Part shown: positions 15,395-23,028 of the stretch, piece by piece
Layout of the letters: each line of letters begins with the position of its first letter
Numbering within the stretch: position 1 is the first letter of the stretch
NCBI GenBank assembly: GCA_030745835.1
Contig: JASLNU010000108.1
Location: 1 to 64,000, forward strand
Length of the DNA stretch: 64,000 nucleotides
Direction: 5' to 3'
From: GCA-2687515 sp002687515
GTDB taxonomy: Bacteria > Pseudomonadota > Alphaproteobacteria > Rhodospirillales > UBA2165
The notes under the pieces: model-generated
Databases searched by the model: none
What the model was told of the DNA's origin: nothing
Seen by the model: only the letters and a program-made list of their open reading frames with translations
Program-made: the position numbers and the translations under genes

Positions 15395-15580
15395 TTACTT
15401 TGTGGTTTCCATATTTCGCGTTCCACCTAATTGACGCATCCGCGGCAATGAACCCTGCCCTTGGAACCCCGGTTCCAGGCACTGCTGCAACGGCCGCCCG
15501 CCGATCTTCGAAGGATCGGCGGCGGCGCCGATGATGGCCACCGCCTTGGGGTAAAAGAAATTCTGCAAAATGTCGGTCAA
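15395..15580 (-). pseudogene. Truncated N-terminus of an NDP-forming acyl-CoA synthetase
   Basis: The frame from TTG 15580 reads TDILQNFFYPKAVAIIGAAA and continues DPSKIGGRPLQQCLEPGFQG, the CoA-binding Rossmann start of ADP-forming acetyl-/feruloyl-CoA synthetases (typically about 700 aa). After about 42 residues similarity stops and a short tail ends at 15395. The synthetase is thus reduced to its first strand-helix units. Its position directly upstream of the hydratase-lyase suggests it once supplied the feruloyl-CoA substrate (inference). Whether the stub is still translated is unknown. Confidence 0.65.
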
Positions 15581-15753
15581 GGCTACCCCGGTTTATGTTT
15601 TATGGTTCGCCGCTGTATGTTCCTACATTTCCCGAGCCGCGACAAATAGATAAGGGTGCCGGCCCCCGCCATCCATCCGCGCATGCCTTGTTTGCGGTGA
15701 AAATTTGCTGAACAATTGCGTAAAGTGAAACCCAACCGGGAGAATACAGCCAG

Positions 15754-16302
15754 ATGGCCAGATTGAAGACGCTCGCCTACGAGGAAATGACCGAGGCGCA
15801 GCAGCGTGCCCATGACGACATTCTCGCCGGTCCGCGTACCCGCATTGTCGGGCCGATGAACGCTTGGTTCCGCAGCCCCGAACTAGCCGGTTTGGCGCAA
15901 AGGCTGGGCGCCTTCTGCCGTTTCTCGACGTCCTTGCCGCCGCGTCTTTCGGAACTGGCGATCCTCATCATCGCGCGTCAATGGACGGCGCAGATCGAAT
16001 GGTGGGCACATAAGCCGCTGGCGCTGGAGGCCGGCCTTAACGAAGCCGTCGCCGACGCCATCGCCAAGCGCCAACGCCCCGAATTCGAAAACCAGGACGA
16101 AGAAGTCCTCTACGATTTCTCGACCGAGCTGATCGAAACCAAGGCGGTGTCGGACCGAACCTACGCCGCCGCGCTCGCCGAGTTTGGAGAAAAAACAGTG
16201 GTCGAACTGATCGCTGTCCTCGGCTATTACACATCGGTCGCCATGGTGTTGAACAGTTTTCAGGAACTGCCCGCCGACGGCAGTATGCCGCTCGATGACT
16301 GA
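15754..16302 (+). CDS. Carboxymuconolactone decarboxylase (CMD)-family protein
   Basis: 182 aa, all-helical CMD/AhpD-like fold (LPPRLSELAILIIARQWTAQIEWWAHKPLALEAGL is the core helix pair). The redox CxxC of AhpD-type members is absent; the WTAQIEWWAHKP segment resembles the decarboxylase-like subset found in aromatic catabolic clusters. It starts 173 nt downstream of the divergent synthetase stub and is followed 32 nt later by an SDR gene on the same strand, probably a two- or three-gene catabolic operon. The exact reaction is not determinable from sequence. Confidence 0.8.
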   Translation: MARLKTLAYEEMTEAQQRAHDDILAGPRTRIVGPMNAWFRSPELAGLAQRLGAFCRFSTSLPPRLSELAILIIARQWTAQIEWWAHKPLALEAGLNEAVADAIAKRQRPEFENQDEEVLYDFSTELIETKAVSDRTYAAALAEFGEKTVVELIAVLGYYTSVAMVLNSFQELPADGSMPLDD

Positions 16303-16334
16303 ACCGGCATATCAATCCTCTATGGGAGAGCGTG

Positions 16335-17087
16335 ATGGAGCTTAACCTCAATGGACGTTGGGCGCTGGTGACCGGCGGATCGAAGGGTATCGGGCTGGCC
16401 TGCGCCAAGGCGCTGGCGGCAGAAGGCTGTAACCTGCATCTGGCGGCGCGCACGGCGGCGGATTTGGAAAAAGCGCGGGATGACATCGCCGCGGGCTACA
16501 ACGTGGCGGTCAATACCTATGCGACCGATCTCAGCGAAACGGACGGGCGCGCCGGTCTAGTCAAGGATGTGGGCGATTTGGATATTCTGATCAACAATGC
16601 GGGCGCCATACCGGGCGGCAATATCACCGATTTGAGCGACGATGTCTGGCGCCAGGCCTGGGAATTGAAGGTGTTCGGCTATATCGATATGGCGCGCATG
16701 ATCTTTCCCGTCATGTGCAAAAAAGGAACCGGCGTCATCATCAACGTGGCCGGCATCGCTGGCAAGCTGGCGATGCCCGACTATGTTGCCGGCGCCACCG
16801 GCAATGCCGCGCTGATCAACTTTTCCCGCTCCCTTGGGGTCGCCGGCGCCGGGCAGGGGGTGCGCGTCGTCTGCATCAATCCCGGCCCGACCCTGACCGA
16901 CCGGCTGATGTATCTGCGCCGGCTGACGGCGGAAAAGGAATTTGGCGATCCGGAACGGCACGGCGAACTGCCGGCCAATTCGCGCCTGGGACGGCCGGCC
17001 GAGCCCGAGGAAGTGGCCGACCTGGTGGTGTTTTTTGCGTCCGAGCGGGCATCGTTCATGACCGGCAGCGTCATCGACATGGAATGA
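16335..17087 (+). CDS. Short-chain dehydrogenase/reductase-family protein lacking the YxxxK lysine
   Basis: 250 aa from the ATG at 16335 (a GTG one codon upstream also exists; GGGAGAG precedes both). Rossmann features are intact: TGGSKGIG cofactor loop, NNAG, and INPGPTLTDR after strand six. The active site deviates. The usual SxnYxxxK reads as INVAGIAG and PDYVAGATGNAAL, so the catalytic serine is Ala/Gly and the lysine is Ala. A subfamily of SDRs in aromatic degradation clusters shares the YxxGxxGNAAL pattern (family memory), so this is probably a real variant, not decay. Its reaction is uncertain. It lies 32 nt downstream of the CMD gene. Confidence 0.82.
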   Translation: MELNLNGRWALVTGGSKGIGLACAKALAAEGCNLHLAARTAADLEKARDDIAAGYNVAVNTYATDLSETDGRAGLVKDVGDLDILINNAGAIPGGNITDLSDDVWRQAWELKVFGYIDMARMIFPVMCKKGTGVIINVAGIAGKLAMPDYVAGATGNAALINFSRSLGVAGAGQGVRVVCINPGPTLTDRLMYLRRLTAEKEFGDPERHGELPANSRLGRPAEPEEVADLVVFFASERASFMTGSVIDME

Positions 17088-17286
17088 GACCCGCCATCCA
17101 ATGCGGGACGGTCGCTGCCTGCTCGACCGATCAATAATATGGTAACGTCTATAATACAGACCCGTTGAACTCGTTGAATAAGGGGGGGATCAAAAATGGC
17201 CGATGGTGGGTGAATATTAATCCCGGCCTGTTTGATGCCGAGCGAGGCCACGAGGTCCACATAGATATCACCGAGGTTGATTAGCG

Positions 17287-18063
17287 ATGAACAATTCAAC
17301 AGCCGCGGCGCCCAGCGCCGCATTCACCGAATCCCATGTCGAAGCCGACGGCTTCAATATCAGATACCTGGAGGCCGGCAACGGCGCGCCGCTGGTTTAT
17401 ATCCACGGCGCCAGCGGCGTGCGGATGTCGCGCGCCCACGATATCTTGAGCGAAAGCTACCGGGTCGTCGCCATCGAGGTTCCGGGCTTCGGCTTGTCCG
17501 CCGCCAACGAGAGATCGAAAAACATGGATGATCTGGCATCCAGCCTGAGGGCCGCCGTCGCCGCCATCGGCATCGATGAATACAACCTGATGGGCATGTC
17601 CTTCGGCGGCAAGGTGGTGCTCACCATGGGCCTGCAGGACCCCGAAAAGATCAAGGCGCTGGTGCTGTTGGCGCCGGCCGCCATTCGGCTCTCGGACGCG
17701 CCGCCGCCCGCTGGCAGCCCCGCCGACATGAAGGCCGCCTTGCACGCTCATCCCGATCAGCATCCGGACCTTCCCAAATATCCCGCCGGCGTCCTCGAAA
17801 AGCAGCATGCGCTGGTCGGCCGCGTCATGGGCCCGCCCCGGGACGAAGCTTTCGAAACCGCCCTCGGCGGATTGCAGATTCCGGTGCTCGCCTGCTTCGG
17901 CACCGAGGACAAGGTGATGCCGCCCGAGGTCGCCGATATCTATGCCGAACTTTTGCCCAACTGCCATCTGATGATGATTTCCGACGCGGCGCACGCGGTC
18001 GATGCCGACCGGCCCGAAGCGGTGGCGTCGGCGGCCGCCGATTTCCTCGAGCGCCATAAATAA
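17287..18063 (+). CDS. Alpha/beta-fold hydrolase
   Basis: 258 aa. A complete triad is visible: nucleophile elbow MGMSFGG, acid in GTEDKVMP, histidine in DAAHAVDADRP. The oxyanion HG appears in YIHGASG. Similar to meta-cleavage product hydrolases and related C-C hydrolases of aromatic degradation, but also to esterases; the substrate is open. About 200 nt separates it from the SDR gene; this gap has no gene. It ends 69 nt before the convergent racemase-like gene. Confidence 0.85.
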   Translation: MNNSTAAAPSAAFTESHVEADGFNIRYLEAGNGAPLVYIHGASGVRMSRAHDILSESYRVVAIEVPGFGLSAANERSKNMDDLASSLRAAVAAIGIDEYNLMGMSFGGKVVLTMGLQDPEKIKALVLLAPAAIRLSDAPPPAGSPADMKAALHAHPDQHPDLPKYPAGVLEKQHALVGRVMGPPRDEAFETALGGLQIPVLACFGTEDKVMPPEVADIYAELLPNCHLMMISDAAHAVDADRPEAVASAAADFLERHK

Positions 18064-18131
18064 TTCATGGTGCGCCGGGATAACGATATCATCGATCCGT
18101 GAACTTTGCAGGGTGGAAGCCCGGTAACCGT

Positions 18132-18791
18132 TCATCCGGGCCTTTGGATCACCGCCAATGCCTCCGCCATTTTTACCGCCGAGGTGATGCCGTCCAGCAC
18201 CGGCACGCCGAGGCTGTCCGAAAACTCGTCGACTTGATCGGCCGCCGCCGCCCCGCCAACGATCAGTACATCGGCGCCGTCATCTTCGATTGCCGCACGG
18301 CCGGCTGCCAAGATCGAGCGGTTGAGGTCATCCGCATCGGGCGCCGCGCCACCCTCCAGATGGCAAGCCAGGCGGACCCCCGCCAGGCGCGATTGCAAGC
18401 CGTAATCGGCCGCCAGTTTCGGCATCAGGGTAAGCCCGGTTTCCTGAAAACAGATGAACGAAAACCGTGCCCCCAATTGGCAGGCAAAATGCAAGGCCGC
18501 TACGGTCATGGCGGTCACCGGCCTCGGCGTCGACCGGCGGGCCGCGCCCAATCCGGAATCGCTGGATGAGGCAATGACCGCCGCATCGAATCCACCTTCA
18601 TGCCCGGCCAACACTTCCAGCACCGCATCGACCGCATCGGCGCTTTCGGCGGGCGATGAAATATAGGCGGCGCCGTACGGCGCCGTTGCCGCAATAATTT
18701 CGGTATCCCGGTTTGCACACCGCCGGGCGATGCCGGCGATGCGTTCGGTCAGCGACACCGTCGTATTGGGGTTGACGATCAGAAGTTTCAT
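18132..18791 (-). CDS. Asp/Glu/hydantoin racemase-family protein lacking both catalytic cysteines
   Basis: 219 aa from the ATG at 18791 (MKLLIVNPNTT is the canonical start of hydantoin racemases). The fold pattern is kept: NPNTTVSLTE, SSPAESADAV, GVPVLDGITSAV. The first catalytic cysteine region, normally IACFGDPGL, reads IASSSDSGL, and the second, normally LGCAGM, reads VGGAAAA. Both acid/base cysteines are therefore Ser and Gly. Racemisation by the known two-base cysteine mechanism would not be possible. It may bind a substrate, catalyse a different reaction, or be inactive. It is divergent from the aminotransferase/hydantoinase operon across an 88-nt promoter with a palindromic operator. 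Confidence 0.82.
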   Translation of the reverse strand: MKLLIVNPNTTVSLTERIAGIARRCANRDTEIIAATAPYGAAYISSPAESADAVDAVLEVLAGHEGGFDAAVIASSSDSGLGAARRSTPRPVTAMTVAALHFACQLGARFSFICFQETGLTLMPKLAADYGLQSRLAGVRLACHLEGGAAPDADDLNRSILAAGRAAIEDDGADVLIVGGAAAADQVDEFSDSLGVPVLDGITSAVKMAEALAVIQRPG

Positions 18792-18820
18792 GATAGCCCG
18801 TGCCCGCACTGGTGATGGCG

Positions 18821-18848
18821 GCGCCTTATAGTCTAGACTATAGGGCGC
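18821..18848. promoter_or_regulatory. 28-bp near-perfect palindrome in the divergent hydantoin promoter
   Basis: GCGCCT, TATAGTCTAGACTATA, GGGCGC: the central 16 bp (18827-18842) are a perfect palindrome and the flanking arms pair except for one position. TCTAGA-centred sites with flanking GT/AC are typical of GntR/FadR-class operators (family knowledge). Each strand presents TATAGT as a possible -10. No regulator gene is adjacent, so the binding protein is unknown. Confidence 0.6.
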
Positions 18849-18879
18849 GGCAGGGGCGAACATTCTCGAAGGTGAAGGA

Positions 18880-20268
18880 ATGCCGGATCAAGCGGCATCG
18901 ATTGCGGAAAGCGGCATCGTCGAAGCCTATAGCGAGCGGACCAAGGGATCGGCGCGGCTTTACGAGGATGCCCGGAGCCGGTTTCCCAGCGGTATCACCC
19001 ATGACATCCGCCATCAGCATCCCCATCCCTTGTATCTGGAGCGGGCCGAGGGCGCCCATAAATGGGACGTCGATGGCAATCGCTATGTCGATTACTTCAT
19101 CGGCCACGGGGCGCTGATCCTGGGCCACGGCCACCCCGAGGTGGTCAAGGCGGCCCAAGCGCAGATGCGCGCCGGCAGCCATCTCGGCGGCAGCCATCGA
19201 TTGGAAGTGACCTGGGCCGGGCTGATCCAGTCGCTGATGCCGAGCGCCGAGCGGGTGCGCTTCACGGCCTCGGGCACGGAGGCGACATTGCTGGCCTTGC
19301 GCCTTGCCCGGGCGCATACGGGACGCACCAAGTTTGTCCGCTTCAAGGGCCATTTCCACGGCTGGCACGATCATATGGTCGCCGGCTATAGCGCCCATTT
19401 CGACGGCACCCCGGCGCCCGGGGTGCTGCCTGAAGTGGCGGCGGCCTCGATTACGGTAGCGCCCGGCGACCGGGAAGCGACGCGCAGCGCCCTTGCCGCC
19501 GAGCCGGACATCGCCGCCGTGATTATCGAGCCGACCGGCGCCCATTTCGGCCGCACGCCGCTTGATCCTGAATTTCTAGCGTTCCTGCGCCAGGAAACGG
19601 CGGCGCGCGATGTCGTCTTGATATTCGACGAGGTGGTCACCGGCTTCCGTGTCGCGCCGGGCGGCGCGCAAGGCCTGTTCGGCGTGCTTCCCGACCTGAC
19701 CGCCCTCGGCAAGATCGCCGCCGGCGGCCTGCCCGGCGGGGCACTGGTGGGCGCCAAGGAGATCATGGATCAGCTTGATTTCACGGCAAGTGCCGAAACC
19801 GAAACCGAGAAAATAGGCCATCAAGGCACCTTCAACGCCAATCCCGTGAGTGCCGCCGCCGGCATTGCCGCGCTTCGCATCATCTCGGAATCCGATGCCT
19901 GCGGGCGCGCCAACGCTTTCGCCGCCGATTTGCGCCAGCGGTTGAACGGCGTCTTGGCTGAATTGTCGATCCCGTGGGCGGTCTATGGCGAATATTCGGG
20001 CTTTTATCTTTTCACCAACGTGGACAAGCGACCGTTGATAGCCAACCATTTCGATCCCCATACCGTCGATCCCGACGAATTGGTGCGGGCGGACGCCGAG
20101 CTGATGTCCAAGCTGCGCCTCGCGATGCTGCTGAACGGTGTTGATCTGACGCCGCGCTTCAGCGGCTGGACATCGGCGGTGCATGGCGCTGATGAGGCCG
20201 CCGCCACCATCGATGGGTTCCGCAATGCACTGCAAAAACTTAAGAGCGAATTCGGCGAGTCATTTTGA
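18880..20268 (+). CDS. Class III PLP aminotransferase (glutamate-1-semialdehyde aminomutase-like)
   Basis: 462 aa, fold type I PLP enzyme of the class III/GSA aminomutase branch. Visible are GAHKWDVDGNRYVDYF at the N-terminal strand, FTASGTEATLLALRLAR (PLP phosphate), KGHFHGWHD, IIEPTGAHFG, FDEVVTGFR (pyridine-N aspartate) and ALGKIAAGGLPGGA with the Schiff-base lysine. AAGGTGAAGG precedes the ATG. A housekeeping HemL role is unlikely because it is the first gene of a hydantoin-cleavage operon and the N-terminal region differs; it may transaminate or mutase an amino acid released from the hydantoin. It is followed 36 nt later by the hydantoinase gene. Confidence 0.82.
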   Translation: MPDQAASIAESGIVEAYSERTKGSARLYEDARSRFPSGITHDIRHQHPHPLYLERAEGAHKWDVDGNRYVDYFIGHGALILGHGHPEVVKAAQAQMRAGSHLGGSHRLEVTWAGLIQSLMPSAERVRFTASGTEATLLALRLARAHTGRTKFVRFKGHFHGWHDHMVAGYSAHFDGTPAPGVLPEVAAASITVAPGDREATRSALAAEPDIAAVIIEPTGAHFGRTPLDPEFLAFLRQETAARDVVLIFDEVVTGFRVAPGGAQGLFGVLPDLTALGKIAAGGLPGGALVGAKEIMDQLDFTASAETETEKIGHQGTFNANPVSAAAGIAALRIISESDACGRANAFAADLRQRLNGVLAELSIPWAVYGEYSGFYLFTNVDKRPLIANHFDPHTVDPDELVRADAELMSKLRLAMLLNGVDLTPRFSGWTSAVHGADEAAATIDGFRNALQKLKSEFGESF

Positions 20269-20304
20269 TAAGGTTTGTGAAAGCGGCACACGAGGGAGGT
20301 CCAA

Positions 20305-21714
20305 ATGTCCGATATCCTGATCCGCCAGGGTCGCATCATTACCGCATCCGATGATTATACGGCGGATATTCTGGTCTCCGGCGGCCGCATCCGCATGATC
20401 GGTGAAGCCATCGATGTCGGCGCGGATACCGAAATTCACGATGCCAGCGGTCTTCTGGTGATGCCCGGCGGCATCGATGTGCACACCCATCTGGAAGCCG
20501 CCGTCGGCGCCGCCAACACGGTCGATACCTTCGAGACCGGCAGCATGGCAGCGGCTTTCGGCGGCACCACCACTTTGATCGATTACGCCAAGCAGGACAA
20601 AGGCGCGAGCCCGATCGCCGGGTTTGCCGATTGGCGCCAGCGGGCGGCCGGCGCCGCCATCGATGTCGCGGCGCATATGATCATTGTCGATTTCAACGAA
20701 CAGACCCTGATCGACATGAAATCGCTTCTCGCCGATGAAGGCATAACCAGTTTCAAGATGTTCATGGTGCGCCCCGGCGAATTGCTGATCGACGATGGCC
20801 AGTTGCTCAAAATATTACGCATGACCGGCGACAATGGCGCGCTCTCCTGCGTGCATGCGGAAAACGGCCTGATCATCGACACCCTGGTCGAGGAAGCCGT
20901 CGCCGAGGGCCACAACGATCCCATCTACCACGCCCTGACGCGGCCCAGTTCCACCGAGGGCGAAGCTACGCACCGCGCCATCCGCATCGCCGAGCTGGCC
21001 GAAGCGCCCCTCTATATCGTCCATGTGTCGGCCAGCGAAGCGCTCGACAACATCACCGAGGCGCGCGACCGGGGTGTCCCCATATTCGCCGAAACCTGCC
21101 CCCATTACCTGTTCCTGACCGAAGCGGAATATGACAAGCCCGGGTTCGAACCGGCCAAGTATGTCATGTCACCGCCCTTGCGCGCCCAATCGCACCAGGA
21201 CGCGCTGTGGCGCGGGCTGGCCAGCGACGATCTGCAGGTGGTGTCCACCGACCATTGCCCGTTCTGTTTTACCGAGCATGCCCACGGCCTCAAATATTCC
21301 AAGGAGGTTGGGCGCGATAGCTTTGCCCGCATCCCCAACGGCGCGCCCGGCGTGGAAACGCGCATGCCGTTGATTTTTTCGGGCGGCGTCGGGCAGGGGC
21401 GCATTTCGCTCAACCGGTTCGTGCAACTGACCGCGACCGGTCCGGCCAAGCTGTTCGGCCTGTTCCCGAAGAAGGGCACCATCGCCGTCGGCTCGGACGC
21501 CGATCTGGTGCTGTTCGATGGCCAAGAAAGCTGGACCATCCGCGCCGCCGAACATCACAGCCGCGTCGATTACAGCCTGTTCGAGGGGCGCGAAGTGACG
21601 GGGCGCGTCAAAAAGGTGTTTTTGCGCGGCGAGTTGATCGTCGACGGGCAAAGCTGGCTGGGCCAAAAGGGCGGCGGCGAATATTTGCCGCGCGGCGCCT
21701 CAGGGAGCTTGTAG
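20305..21714 (+). CDS. D-hydantoinase / dihydropyrimidinase
   Basis: 469 aa cyclic amidohydrolase, usual length for the family. The binuclear metal site is complete: GGIDVHTHLE (HxH), the carboxylated lysine in SFKMFM, HAENG, IVHVSA (histidines), and STDHCPF (aspartate). The enzyme opens the hydantoin or dihydropyrimidine ring to an N-carbamoyl amino acid. GAGGGAGGT precedes the ATG. It is second in an operon with the aminotransferase and convergent with a D-carbamoylase gene, giving the classical two-step hydantoin to D-amino acid route. A catabolic pyrimidine role is an alternative. Confidence 0.9.
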   Translation: MSDILIRQGRIITASDDYTADILVSGGRIRMIGEAIDVGADTEIHDASGLLVMPGGIDVHTHLEAAVGAANTVDTFETGSMAAAFGGTTTLIDYAKQDKGASPIAGFADWRQRAAGAAIDVAAHMIIVDFNEQTLIDMKSLLADEGITSFKMFMVRPGELLIDDGQLLKILRMTGDNGALSCVHAENGLIIDTLVEEAVAEGHNDPIYHALTRPSSTEGEATHRAIRIAELAEAPLYIVHVSASEALDNITEARDRGVPIFAETCPHYLFLTEAEYDKPGFEPAKYVMSPPLRAQSHQDALWRGLASDDLQVVSTDHCPFCFTEHAHGLKYSKEVGRDSFARIPNGAPGVETRMPLIFSGGVGQGRISLNRFVQLTATGPAKLFGLFPKKGTIAVGSDADLVLFDGQESWTIRAAEHHSRVDYSLFEGREVTGRVKKVFLRGELIVDGQSWLGQKGGGEYLPRGASGSL

Positions 21715-21719
21715 TTCTC

Positions 21720-21760
21720 CGGTAAAAAGTCCTTCGCTGCGCTCAGTGTACTTTTTACCG
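21720..21760. terminator. Hairpin A after hydantoinase (11-bp arms, 19-nt loop)
   Basis: CGGTAAAAAGT (21720-21730) pairs with ACTTTTTACCG (21750-21760) around a 19-nt loop CCTTCGCTGCGCTCAGTGT. It starts 6 nt after the hydantoinase stop, so it probably terminates or stabilises that transcript. The loop is nearly identical, in reverse orientation, to that of the hairpin at 21953-21993. Confidence 0.6.
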
Positions 21761-21773
21761 ATTTAATATGGAT

Positions 21774-21808
21774 AAATTCGTCCTTGAGGCGACTCAGCGA
21801 ACGAATTT
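21774..21808. repeat. Hairpin B (8-bp arms, 19-nt loop)
   Basis: AAATTCGT (21774-21781) pairs with ACGAATTT (21801-21808) around a 19-nt loop that begins CCTT and contains CTCAGCG, resembling the loop of hairpin A. The stem sequence is different. It lies between convergent genes and has no coding role. Confidence 0.5.
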
Positions 21809-21850
21809 GGCATGATATCCCGGTCCGATCTCTGATCGGGCCGGTACGGA

Positions 21851-21890
21851 ATTGCAGGCCTTTGGGCAACTTTGCCCAAAGGCCTGCAAT
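21851..21890. terminator. Strong hairpin C (19-bp perfect arms)
   Basis: ATTGCAGGCCTTTGGGCAA (21851-21869) is followed after 2 nt by its exact reverse complement (21872-21890). It is the most stable structure in the intergenic stretch and lies midway between two convergent genes, consistent with a bidirectional terminator, although no long T-run follows on either strand. Confidence 0.6.
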
Positions 21891-21952
21891 TATCACCATG
21901 CGAAAAAAAGGCGCAGGGCCGCACCAAGCCTTCTTTTCTCCTTGGTCATACC

Positions 21953-21993
21953 TGAATAAAAGTACACCGAGCGAAGCGAGGGACTTTTATTCA
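21953..21993. terminator. Hairpin D beside the carbamoylase end (11-bp arms, 19-nt loop)
   Basis: TGAATAAAAGT (21953-21963) pairs with ACTTTTATTCA (21983-21993). The 19-nt loop read on the minus strand is CCCTCGCTTCGCTCGGTGT, matching hairpin A's loop at 16 of 19 positions. It lies 2 nt after the carbamoylase stop, mirroring hairpin A at the other gene end. Confidence 0.6.
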
Positions 21994-21995
21994 AA

Positions 21996-22937
21996 CTATT
22001 CCTCGGGCGGCGGCGTGATCCCGGCCTGTTCGGTGATCGGGCGGTAGGCGTCGATCTGCCGGTTGACCTCGAAATTCAGTAGGTTCTGTTTCAATCCGGC
22101 GGCCAGGTCCAGGTCGCAGTCGGCGGTGATCAACTCGTCTTCGCGGGTCGTGCATTGGGCGACGATTTCCCCGGTCGGCGCGACGATGCAGCTGCCGCCG
22201 ATCAGGCCGGCGCCGTCCTCGATACCGGCCTTGGCGACGCCCACCACCCACATACAGTTCTGATAGGCGCCGGCCTGCATGCTGAGGCGGTTGTGAAAAT
22301 CGGAAAGCGGGTTCTCATGCTCTTCCCAAAAAGAGCGGGTTGGCGTGTTGTATCCGAGGGCCACCATCTCGGCACCCCGGAGCGCCAGGACCCGGTAGGT
22401 TTCCGCCCAGCGCCGGTCGTTGCAGATGCAGGTGCCGAGGACGCCGCCGAAGGCACGAACGGCGGTGAAGCCCAGATCGCCGACTTCGAAATATTTCTTT
22501 TCCAGATGCTGAATGGCGTAGTTCGGATCCGGCTCAGCCCTGCCGGGCAGGTGAATCTTCCGGTACTTATGAATGATCCGCCCATTGCCATCGACCAGGA
22601 TGGCGGTGTTGAAGCGGCGTTTGCGACCCTCAGCCCGGTCGATTTCCCCATAGCCGAGATAAAACCCGATGCCCAGTTTTTTGGCTTCGTCGAACAATTG
22701 TTCGGTATCCGGCGACGGCATTTCGCTTTCGCAATAGGAATCGAGCTCGTCTTCGTCCTCGATTATCCAGCGCGGGAAAAATGTGGTCAGGGCAAGCTCG
22801 GGAAAGACCACCAGTTCGCAGCCCTTGGCGTGGGCGCTGCGCATATGATGCAAAAGCCTTGCGATGACCGACGCGCGGCTGTCATCGCGGCTGATCGGAC
22901 CTAACTGCGCCGCCGCCACCGAGATCATGCGCCGCAT
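21996..22937 (-). CDS. N-carbamoyl-D-amino acid hydrolase (nitrilase superfamily)
   Basis: 313 aa, close to the usual ~304 aa of D-carbamoylases. The nitrilase triad is visible: glutamate in VVFPELALTTFFPRW, lysine in YRKIHLPG, and cysteine in CICNDRRWAETYRVLALRG. Also diagnostic are LGYNTPTRSFWEEHE, RLSMQAGAYQN and GGSCIVAPTGEI. It hydrolyses N-carbamoyl-D-amino acids, the products of D-hydantoinase, to D-amino acid, CO2 and ammonia. It is convergent with the hydantoinase gene, with 281 nt of hairpins between the two stops. Upstream there is no same-strand gene within about 90 nt. Confidence 0.9.
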   Translation of the reverse strand: MRRMISVAAAQLGPISRDDSRASVIARLLHHMRSAHAKGCELVVFPELALTTFFPRWIIEDEDELDSYCESEMPSPDTEQLFDEAKKLGIGFYLGYGEIDRAEGRKRRFNTAILVDGNGRIIHKYRKIHLPGRAEPDPNYAIQHLEKKYFEVGDLGFTAVRAFGGVLGTCICNDRRWAETYRVLALRGAEMVALGYNTPTRSFWEEHENPLSDFHNRLSMQAGAYQNCMWVVGVAKAGIEDGAGLIGGSCIVAPTGEIVAQCTTREDELITADCDLDLAAGLKQNLLNFEVNRQIDAYRPITEQAGITPPPEE

Positions 22938-23028
22938 GCCAACCTCCTCACCGTTTATCCAGATTCAGATCGTTAGCATATTAGCATTACTGCCGGGACC
23001 AATCCATCAGGCGCGCCAGGCGCCGCGA

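Noticed and set aside
18880..20268. Housekeeping HemL (glutamate-1-semialdehyde aminomutase)
   Set aside because: PLP motifs fit the class, but the gene lies in a hydantoin operon with no hem context, and the GluTR-like protein here lacks its catalytic residue; a catabolic aminotransferase is more likely.
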